This document shows positions 6,516 through 11,853 of a stretch of DNA of 11,853 nucleotides, one piece after another (the first letter of the stretch is position 1; each line of letters opens with the position of its first letter). The DNA is from Desulfobulbaceae bacterium. Lineage in GTDB: Bacteria; Desulfobacterota; Desulfobulbia; Desulfobulbales; Desulfobulbaceae. The DNA is taken from the NCBI GenBank assembly GCA_026986885.1, contig JALSNT010000281.1:1-11853 (forward strand), written 5' to 3'. The notes beneath the pieces are model-generated. The model saw only the letters and a program-made list of their open reading frames with translations. It searched no databases and was not told the DNA's origin. The position numbers and the translations under genes were made by a program.

Positions 6516-8306
6516 TTAACGCCAGCGCTTCGGAACCATGGAATTAAATTTACCGTCAACAAGAGCCTTTGTTGCAGGGTCAACTTCCAGTACGTCCGTA
6601 TACCAGGGTTTCAACCGACAGTCAAAGATCACCGGTGGAGTGAGGCCTACGTGGAAACGTATTGTTGTTTCGGAGGCGGCATGGATGTCGGCGGCAGGTT
6701 CAAAACGGGTAAAAAACGTCCAGAGAAATTCCTGCAGATTGGAGGTGGCCTCAGCGCTGGAATCAACCAGCAGGACAACCTGCCATTTTTTAATACCCGG
6801 GAAATGGGCCAGTTCAGCGGCTTGCTTCGGGGCCTCGGCGTATGGTTTTCCCTGAACGACCAGTGTTCCCGGCAGATAACAGACTGCTTTGCTGCAGCCG
6901 TCGAGCAGGGAACCGGAAAATTCTGCCGGCAATTCCCGTCGTTTTGCACCCAGTCCCAGCATCATCGCCTTTGATCCCTTGTTGACGGAGGGACCGGTAT
7001 AATCCAGGGTATCCTGGGAGACATTGGCAAAGACAAAGAGATCCTGGTTCCAGTTGATGCGCTCTAAGATATATTGCCAGAGTTTCGGAAAATCAGCAAC
7101 ATCTATACTGCCATCGGTCAGCAGCAGAAATTTTGTCAAAGAGAGCTGGCCTTCTCCTAAAATACGCAGGCCGGAAGCAAATGCTTCCCGGGGATAGCGA
7201 TTGGCAACCCGAGCGGCGGCCAGGCAGTGGAAGCCGGTTTCTCCAAAAGTTTTTAACTGCTTAACGCCACTCATCACCAGGGGAAACAGGGGCGAGAGAA
7301 GTTCCTGCAGAAAATCACCGATAAAATAATCTTCCTGCTTCGGTCGACCAACCACTGTTGCCGGATAGATGGCATCCTTACGGTGATAGAGATGACTGGT
7401 CTGAAAAATCGGATAATCGTGCTGCAGAGAGTTGTAGCCGTAATGATCACCAAACGGTCCCTCGGGATGGCGGATCCTGGGCGGCACTATTCCTTTAACG
7501 GCAAATTCCGCTTCAGCAACCAACCGGTGTCCGCCCAGGGGATCATCGGTCATGTGCAGTTTCTTCCCCTGCAGCAGTGATGCCAGCATCAGTTCGGGGA
7601 TATTTTCCGGCAGCGGCGCAATAGCGGCAAGCATCAGAGCAGGAGGGCCGCCGATGTACAGGGTCATGGGCAGTGCCTGATTGTGTTGTTCAGCAACATA
7701 GTAGTGAAAACCTCCTCCCTTGTGGATCTGCCAGTGAATGCCGGTGGTGGTGTCGTCAAATCTCTGGATACGATACATGCCGAGATTGTGGCCGAGACCG
7801 TCCGGATGTTCGGTATAGACAAGGGGGAGGGTAACAAAGGCGCCGCCGTCCGAATGCCAGGAGGTCAGCAGCGGCAGATCGCCAAGCCGGGCCGGTTGCT
7901 GCAGACATTCCATGACCGGGGCTTGACGAACAGTTTTCATACCTATTTTCAAGCCCTGAGTAACCAGAGGCCATGCCTGCCGGATGGTGGAGAGTTTCGG
8001 CGGCATGAGCCGATCCACCAGCTTGACCAGCCTGCGGACAAAATCAAGGGGTCGGTTGCCGAATGCAAGTTCCAGTCGTCTGTTGGTACCGAACAGATTG
8101 GTGACCACGGGAAAGGATGATCCCTTGACCCTGGTGAATAGAAGCGCCGGCCCCTGCCTGGCAATCACCCGGCGATGAATCTCCGCAATTTCAAGGTAGG
8201 GGTCCACTTGGCTGTCAATGACCAGCAGTTGGTCATTATTTTTCAGAATATCTAAGAAATCTCGGAGATTAAGAATTGGTGACGGCATGGTATTGTCTGT
8301 TCTCAT
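6516..8306 (-). CDS. ubiD: UbiD-family prenylated-FMN decarboxylase, long (menaquinone-type) form
   Basis: UbiD enzymes decarboxylate aromatic or unsaturated acids using prenylated FMN made by UbiX. Conserved elements are NLGMYRIQ (174-181), HWQIHKGGG (191-199), the acid motif PEGPFGDH (281-288) and GRPKQED (320-326). It has 596 residues, against about 500 for E. coli UbiD, and resembles the roughly 600-residue proteins of epsilonproteobacteria assigned to menaquinone synthesis. Sulfate reducers use menaquinone, so a role in decarboxylating a naphthoate intermediate (futalosine route) is a reasonable inference, not shown. No ubiX is in the window. Start at 8306 is the longest form; a second ATG at 8288 (residue 7) is also possible, neither having a clear ribosome site. 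The gap to the small upstream gene is 15 bases. Confidence 0.93.
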   Translation of the reverse strand: MRTDNTMPSPILNLRDFLDILKNNDQLLVIDSQVDPYLEIAEIHRRVIARQGPALLFTRVKGSSFPVVTNLFGTNRRLELAFGNRPLDFVRRLVKLVDRLMPPKLSTIRQAWPLVTQGLKIGMKTVRQAPVMECLQQPARLGDLPLLTSWHSDGGAFVTLPLVYTEHPDGLGHNLGMYRIQRFDDTTTGIHWQIHKGGGFHYYVAEQHNQALPMTLYIGGPPALMLAAIAPLPENIPELMLASLLQGKKLHMTDDPLGGHRLVAEAEFAVKGIVPPRIRHPEGPFGDHYGYNSLQHDYPIFQTSHLYHRKDAIYPATVVGRPKQEDYFIGDFLQELLSPLFPLVMSGVKQLKTFGETGFHCLAAARVANRYPREAFASGLRILGEGQLSLTKFLLLTDGSIDVADFPKLWQYILERINWNQDLFVFANVSQDTLDYTGPSVNKGSKAMMLGLGAKRRELPAEFSGSLLDGCSKAVCYLPGTLVVQGKPYAEAPKQAAELAHFPGIKKWQVVLLVDSSAEATSNLQEFLWTFFTRFEPAADIHAASETTIRFHVGLTPPVIFDCRLKPWYTDVLEVDPATKALVDGKFNSMVPKRWR

Positions 8307-8321
8307 TGAGGCCGGGACCGT

Positions 8322-8567
8322 TTAATGGTGATGTCCCGTATCCCCAAGAAACAGTTCGTGATACTGTTTTTCCTCAAGATGATTGCGCATGAGAGTGGTG
8401 AGGTGGTCGACCACCTGTTCTATCTCGCCATCGTCAAGAAGGGGAATGAGGGTATCCAGCAGCTCCTGTTTGCTGAACAGCCGGAGAAAGAGTTCGAGCG
8501 AGCGTTCGTCGGTTTTTCGGTCCAGGCCGAAGACAATTTCATCTGCGGGCAGTGGGTTGCCGGGCAT
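8322..8567 (-). CDS. small acidic protein of unknown function
   Basis: I do not recognise this 81-residue protein. It is rich in charged residues, has no signal peptide or membrane segment, and should be mainly helical (LELFLRLFSKQELLDTLIPLL, then an EIEQVVDHLTTLM helix). It ends in GDTGHHH. It is a real gene judging by the tight packing: the ATG at 8565-8567 lies 2 bases after the yjbQ stop (TAA-TC-ATG), and ubiD starts 15 bases after its own stop. An in-frame ATG at 8597 would add ten residues (MVENHGGSII) and overlap yjbQ by 28 bases; I prefer the shorter form for its stop-start coupling. Context suggests a soluble accessory or regulatory protein, but nothing in the sequence names its partner. 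Confidence 0.75.
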   Translation of the reverse strand: MPGNPLPADEIVFGLDRKTDERSLELFLRLFSKQELLDTLIPLLDDGEIEQVVDHLTTLMRNHLEEKQYHELFLGDTGHHH

Positions 8568-8569
8568 GA

Positions 8570-8974
8570 TTATTGATCCGCCATGATTTTCCACCATACC
8601 TTACGGTTACGCGGTCCGTCATATTCACAGAAAAAAACGCGTTGCCAGGTTCCCAGCATCAGATGGCCTTCCTCAATAATGATAGTGACCGAACTGCCGG
8701 TAAGGGTGGCCATCATGTGTGACGGCGAGTTGCCTTCCCTGTGCCGGCAGGGATAATCACGGGGAATGATGCGGTGCAGGATGCCGACCAGGTCACTCTG
8801 TACGGCCGGATCGGCACCTTCATTTATGGTAAGTCCGGCAGTCGTATGCGGATTGTACGCGACCAGTATGCCGGAGTCTATCTTGTTTTCGTCAACGGTT
8901 CGCTGGAGTTTGTCGGTAATATCGACAAACTCCATGTTGACCGCGGTGGAAAGAGAAAAGCGACCGGAAACCAT
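8570..8974 (-). CDS. yjbQ: YjbQ family protein (UPF0047)
   Basis: This 134-residue protein has all the UPF0047 marks: YNPHTTAGLTINEG at 40-53, the HREGNSPSH segment at 78-86, and the family signature leading to LGTWQRV at 107-113. The family is a small cytoplasmic trimer. E. coli and archaeal members show weak thiamine-phosphate synthase activity in vitro or in mutants, but the main function in the cell is unresolved. Histidines H43, H78 and H86 are the likely metal or substrate ligands. The start is the ATG at 8972-8974, only 4 bases after the stop of the lipoprotein gene upstream; GAGG lies about 11 bases before it. The coupling with genes on both sides says it belongs to the operon. Confidence 0.93.
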   Translation of the reverse strand: MVSGRFSLSTAVNMEFVDITDKLQRTVDENKIDSGILVAYNPHTTAGLTINEGADPAVQSDLVGILHRIIPRDYPCRHREGNSPSHMMATLTGSSVTIIIEEGHLMLGTWQRVFFCEYDGPRNRKVWWKIMADQ

Positions 8975-8978
8975 CCCG

Positions 8979-9440
8979 TTACGGCCTCAACTGCCAGTGA
9001 CCATATTCGTCACGACAGGCAGTGCTGTAGGTATCTTTGTGACGGCCGTCAATAACGGCATCAATTTTTGCCCGACGGCAGACCTGGTGTGTGGTCGGGT
9101 TGGTATAGGCAGGTTCCGGGGTAACGCTGTACTGATTACCGGTGTCGGGGTTGACCCAGGAAGAGGGGCGGTTGGAGACGCCGCGCTCATAGACGTGATT
9201 GAGTTCCTGCCGATCATATTTGTCCATTTCGTTGCCGACAATATAACCGAGCATGGTGCCTATTGCCGTTCCTATGAGGGTCGACTGGGTATCATGACCG
9301 ATGGCCTGGCCGATAATGGCACCGGCGGCAGCGCCGCCGACGGCCCCGACCTGGCCTTTTCTTCCCTGTTGCACTCCCATGCCGGTACAGGATGTCAGGG
9401 CGAACAGGGCAACGAAAATTACTATGCTTAAATATTTCAT
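8979..9440 (-). CDS. glycine-zipper surface-antigen lipoprotein (17 kDa antigen-like)
   Basis: With the start at 9438-9440, this is a 153-residue exported lipoprotein. It has a short basic start and hydrophobic signal (MKYLSIVIFVALFALTSC), with the lipobox L-T-S-C and the lipid-bearing cysteine C18. A glycine zipper follows at about 32-69 (VGGAAAGAIIGQAIG, then IGTAIGTMLGYIVG), as in Rickettsia 17 kDa antigens and SlyB-like outer-membrane proteins (PF05433). The C-terminal part (NPDTGNQYSVTPEPAY, two cysteines C121 and C142 that may bond, ending GHWQL) matches the common extension of this family. The start is fixed by AGGAGG 6-7 bases before it. A longer frame from 9521 would bury the signal peptide inside 27 extra residues and is rejected. 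A role in outer-membrane integrity is inferred. Confidence 0.9.
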   Translation of the reverse strand: MKYLSIVIFVALFALTSCTGMGVQQGRKGQVGAVGGAAAGAIIGQAIGHDTQSTLIGTAIGTMLGYIVGNEMDKYDRQELNHVYERGVSNRPSSWVNPDTGNQYSVTPEPAYTNPTTHQVCRRAKIDAVIDGRHKDTYSTACRDEYGHWQLRP

Positions 9441-9446
9441 GGTAAA

Positions 9447-9452
9447 CCTCCT
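9447..9452 (-). promoter_or_regulatory. Shine-Dalgarno site overlapping the rmuC stop
   Basis: AGGAGG on the minus strand shares bases with the TAG stop of rmuC (9451-9453) and lies 6 bases before the lipoprotein ATG. It decides that start and implies coupled translation of the two genes. Confidence 0.85.
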
Positions 9453-10785
9453 ACTGTTTTCTTTTGATGCTTTCAGAAAGATTACCTTCCGGTTGAACAC
9501 CAAGTGTTTTGAGGGATTCAACCCGGTCGATCAGGTTACCTTTGCCGGAAAGCAGTCGTTTTCTGGCAGTGTGCCAGCTCTGGTGGCTTTGGTCGAGGCG
9601 GAAACCAATTTCTTCGAAGGCCTCGACAAAACCGACAAGCTTATCATAAATATCTCCGGCCTGTTTGGCAATAGCTAAACCGTTACGTCCCTGCTCGTCT
9701 ATGCGCCAGAGGTGGTGGATGGTGCGCAGGATGGCCAGCAGGGTCGAAGGCCCGGCCAGGACCACTTTTTTGCGCATGGCCTCGGAGAGCAATTCGGGAG
9801 AGGCGGCGACGGCTGCCTGAAAGGCCGCTTCAGCCGGCATGAACAGCAGGACAAAGTCAACGGTATTTACCCCGGCAAGTCGATAATATGCCTTGTCGCC
9901 TAATCCCCTGATATGACTGCGCAGGGAGGCAATATGTCTGTTTATCAGTCGTTGCCGTTTTTTTTCATCCTCTTCGTGGGCAGCGCGTGACCAGGCCTTC
10001 AGTGATACCTTGGCGTCAATGATGATATCCCGGTTTTTCGGCAGATGGATGATGACGTCAGGTCGTCGCAGTTGACCCTGTTCGTTGCGCATGGACGGCT
10101 GGGTTTCAAATTCACTTCCCTTACGCAGGCCCGAGTCTTCCAGCAGCTTTTCCAGGATCATTTCCCCCCACTGGCCCTGGAGTTTGTTCTTCCCCTGCAG
10201 GGCCTGGGTAAGTTGCAGGGCATCGGTACTCAACTGTTGATTAAGCTCTCGTAACAGTTCTATTTCTCTGATCAGGGCGGCATGGTCACGGGATTCCCTG
10301 TCGTAGACATCTTCAACCTTGTGCTGAAAATTTTTGAGTTGTATGTGCATAGGTTCCAGTAACGACTGCAGGCCGGATTCATGCCTGGAAACCATCTCTT
10401 TACCCTGCTGCTGCAGAACCTGGACAGCCAGCAGCTCAAAATCCCGGTGCATCTGATCCCGGACCGCGGCAAAGAGTTTTTCCCGTTCCTGCAGTAGCCG
10501 TTTACTGTTGTTCAGCTCTGCCTGCAACTCACCCATCACTTCCGTGGTCGTGTGCTGCTGCAGACGCAGGCTGTCTCGTTCCTCCTGCAGGTGCTTGACG
10601 GCGTTTTCCAGATTCCTGATATTTTTTCCCGCCTGTTCCAGGCGAATGGTCAGCCCGAGATTACGTCTGGTCAGTCGGGTATAAAACGTCAAGCCGCACA
10701 GCAGGATGAGAATGGTCGCTGCCGTGGCACCGGTAATCAGGGAAGGTCCGTGCAGGCCGTTTAAAAAAAAGGTCAGCGACTGCAC
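9451..10785 (-). CDS. rmuC: DNA recombination protein RmuC
   Basis: RmuC limits inversions at short inverted repeats and is thought to be a membrane-anchored nuclease of the PD-(D/E)xK type. The 444-residue protein has one N-terminal membrane helix (about 17-36), a long coiled coil (about 45-200), then the RmuC core. That core begins at QGQWGEMILEKLLEDSGL (203-220), with RRPDVIIHLP (240-249) and IIIDAKVSLKAW (254-265), giving the acidic/lysine set D243, D257, K259. The start appears to be GTG at 10783-10785, 3 bases after the cbpM stop, with only a weak ribosome site; such coupling may make it translate as a follow-on of cbpM. An eight-base T run occurs in codons 5-8. The gene sits between a chaperone pair and a lipoprotein, which says little about its role. 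Confidence 0.94.
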   Translation of the reverse strand: MQSLTFFLNGLHGPSLITGATAATILILLCGLTFYTRLTRRNLGLTIRLEQAGKNIRNLENAVKHLQEERDSLRLQQHTTTEVMGELQAELNNSKRLLQEREKLFAAVRDQMHRDFELLAVQVLQQQGKEMVSRHESGLQSLLEPMHIQLKNFQHKVEDVYDRESRDHAALIREIELLRELNQQLSTDALQLTQALQGKNKLQGQWGEMILEKLLEDSGLRKGSEFETQPSMRNEQGQLRRPDVIIHLPKNRDIIIDAKVSLKAWSRAAHEEDEKKRQRLINRHIASLRSHIRGLGDKAYYRLAGVNTVDFVLLFMPAEAAFQAAVAASPELLSEAMRKKVVLAGPSTLLAILRTIHHLWRIDEQGRNGLAIAKQAGDIYDKLVGFVEAFEEIGFRLDQSHQSWHTARKRLLSGKGNLIDRVESLKTLGVQPEGNLSESIKRKQ

Positions 10786-10788
10786 AAA

Positions 10789-11091
10789 TCAGCGCCTGCG
10801 GCACAGGCGGCGGAGTTCTTCCAGTTCTTCAAGGAGTTGCAGCGCCAGGGCACAGCCGGGAAGATTGACCCGCAGGTCCCGTTGCAGCCGAATCGTGGTT
10901 TGGACCCTTCTGATTTCCAGGGCGGAAAAGCGCCATTCCCGCGGGTGGGTTCCCTGTGGGCAGAGCATGCCTTCATCAATCATTTCCAGGATACTGTCCG
11001 CCGGCACACCGCATAACCGGCAAAGATCTCCAAGGTTGCAACAGGTGTCCTCATCAAGGACAATGCCGGTGAGTGTTTTTTCATCAGTCAT
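10789..11091 (-). CDS. cbpM: CbpM-type chaperone modulator
   Basis: CbpM binds the J-domain of CbpA and blocks its co-chaperone and DNA-binding activity. This 100-residue protein has a MerR-like fold (PF13591): LGDLCRLCGVPADSILEMIDEG as the first helices, then EWRFSALEIRRVQTTIRLQRDLRVNLPG, then a leucine-rich helix ALALQLLEELEELRRL. Its place directly after cbpA (3-base gap) is the standard arrangement and strongly supports the call. It has seven cysteines (17, 18, 24, 27, 44, 80, 97), many for a cytoplasmic protein this size; E. coli CbpM has one. The start is the ATG at 11089-11091. The rmuC start follows its stop by 3 bases. Confidence 0.92.
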   Translation of the reverse strand: MTDEKTLTGIVLDEDTCCNLGDLCRLCGVPADSILEMIDEGMLCPQGTHPREWRFSALEIRRVQTTIRLQRDLRVNLPGCALALQLLEELEELRRLCRRR

Positions 11092-11094
11092 TTT

Positions 11095-11853
11095 TTACAC
11101 GCCAAGATTTTTTCGCGGATCAATCGGCATGATTTCCGCCATTTTTCGATAGAGTTTTTTCTGTTCATCGGTTTTGGCCTCGGGCACGACGATACGCAGG
11201 GTAACGATCTGATCCCCCTTTTTGGTAGAAGTTGATAAACCGCGGCCTTTGAGGCGAAGTTTTTTACCACCCTGGGAGCCCGCCGGGATTTTTAACTGTA
11301 CCTTGCCGCCCAATGTCGGCACGGTGACAGTGGCGCCCAGGGCCGCCTCCCAGGGAGTAATCGGCAGTTCCATGTGGATGTCGCGTTTTTCCGCATGAAA
11401 AATCGGATCTTCGGCAAAGGCGATTTCCAGGTAAAGATCGCCTGCCGGTGCGCCGCCCATACCCGGCATGCCCTGTCCTTCAAGCCGTATCCGTTGTCCC
11501 TCGATAACGCCTTTGGGAATGGTGACCTGCAGATTATGGGGTTGGGTCGTAACGCGGCCGTTCTCATCCACCGTTGCCCGGGACAGGGTAATATTTTGTC
11601 GGGATCCGTGGAAGGCGTCGGCCAGGCGAATGACTATTTTTGCGTGTTGATCTTCGCCCTTCATGCGGAAGGTTCTACGCCCGGTGGAGCCGCCGGAATA
11701 ATTGCTGCGTCCAAAAAGTGATTCAAAAAAATCACTGTAATCATGGTCACTGCCACCGGTATAGCCGGCACCTTTAAATTCAAAACCTGCATCCCAGTTG
11801 GGCGGTGGTTTAAAATCCTGGCCGTTTTGCCAGTCTTTGCCGAATTTATCGTA
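11095..11853 (-). CDS. cbpA: CbpA-type DnaJ co-chaperone, C-terminal 252 residues (start lies beyond the right edge)
   Basis: CbpA is a type II J-protein: it delivers clients to DnaK and can bind curved DNA. The visible part begins at YDKFGKDW, the last turn of the J-domain, so about 60 residues including the HPD motif are missing. A Gly/Phe-rich linker follows (about 10-60, with SDFFESLFG), then two beta-rich substrate domains (about 64-140 with VTIPKGVIEGQRIRLEGQG, and 150-225 with ITPWEAALGATVTVPTLGG and LRLKGRG). There is no CxxCxGxG zinc region, which separates it from true DnaJ and fits CbpA. A start codon inside the frame at 11664 is internal and not the gene start, since the frame stays open and family-like to the window edge. 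It is followed at once by cbpM. Confidence 0.94.
   Translation of the reverse strand, partial: YDKFGKDWQNGQDFKPPPNWDAGFEFKGAGYTGGSDHDYSDFFESLFGRSNYSGGSTGRRTFRMKGEDQHAKIVIRLADAFHGSRQNITLSRATVDENGRVTTQPHNLQVTIPKGVIEGQRIRLEGQGMPGMGGAPAGDLYLEIAFAEDPIFHAEKRDIHMELPITPWEAALGATVTVPTLGGKVQLKIPAGSQGGKKLRLKGRGLSTSTKKGDQIVTLRIVVPEAKTDEQKKLYRKMAEIMPIDPRKNLGV

Noticed and set aside
6507..6974. 155-codon open frame on the plus strand beside the ubiD and rluB ends
   Set aside because: Antisense to the C-terminal part of ubiD, with low-complexity translation and no ribosome site or motif. Other antisense frames (7683-8120, 10706-11152, 4682-5110) were rejected for the same reason.
8766..9431. 221-codon open frame on the plus strand
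   Set aside because: It lies wholly antisense to yjbQ and the lipoprotein gene, both clearly real with known motifs, and its protein has no recognisable domain. It is a by-product of GC-rich codon use on the other strand.
9441..9521. Upstream extension of the lipoprotein gene to 9521
   Set aside because: It would place 27 residues before an obvious signal peptide and overlap rmuC by about 70 bases. The AGGAGG site serves the ATG at 9440.
11664..11664. cbpA starting at the internal ATG at 11664
   Set aside because: The frame continues open to the window edge and encodes the end of a J-domain (YDKFG) and a Gly/Phe linker, so the gene is cut by the window rather than short.
1..11853. CRISPR arrays, IS elements, tRNA or rRNA genes, defence or toxin-antitoxin systems
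   Set aside because: No evenly spaced direct repeats, transposase-like frames, cloverleaf sequences or recognisable defence proteins were seen. Almost every base pair in genes belongs to housekeeping families.

Overview
The window looks like core chromosome of an anaerobic, Gram-negative deltaproteobacterium, most likely a sulfate-reducer or sulfur-disproportionator of the Desulfobulbales. This is inferred from protein character and gene order, not from a database search. Three things point that way: an F-type ATPase whose a and c genes form a separate Fo operon headed by atpZ and atpI, with no b subunit or F1 genes alongside; a HU/IHF-type gene beside a RluB-type synthase; and a roughly 600-residue UbiD of the length seen in menaquinone-pathway bacteria. 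There is no phage, IS element, CRISPR array, tRNA or rRNA.

Layout, left to right. Positions 1-50 hold the first 16 codons of a minus-strand thioredoxin gene. A 572-base divergent intergenic region (51-622) separates it from hemL (plus strand, tetrapyrrole synthesis). The hemL gene is followed by the Fo operon atpZ-atpI-atpB-atpE, closed by a strong intrinsic terminator at 3764-3802. A structured 200-base gap (3803-4002) leads to rimO, which methylthiolates ribosomal protein S12. The rimO gene converges, 11 bases apart, on a long minus-strand gene set.

The minus-strand set, in order of transcription (right to left), is: cbpA (DnaJ-like co-chaperone, its start outside the window), cbpM (its modulator), rmuC, a glycine-zipper surface lipoprotein, yjbQ, a small unknown acidic protein, ubiD, a RluB/RsuA-type 23S pseudouridine synthase, and a HU/IHF-family DNA-binding protein. 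Gaps from cbpA through ubiD are 2-15 bases, so these seven genes probably form one operon. The rluB-like gene follows after 33 bases and may belong to it. The HU gene sits after a further 93 bases and may have its own promoter.

Functionally the window is housekeeping: energy coupling (Fo sector), haem and probably menaquinone synthesis, ribosome modification (RimO, RluB), protein folding (CbpA/CbpM), genome maintenance (RmuC, HU) and the envelope. I did not find a clearly new multi-gene system. The items most worth a second look are the structured gap before rimO, the ion-binding residues of the c subunit, the cysteine-rich CbpM, and the small unknown gene tied to yjbQ and ubiD. Several gene starts were set from Shine-Dalgarno evidence rather than by taking the longest reading frame (atpZ, the HU gene, the lipoprotein, the small unknown gene).
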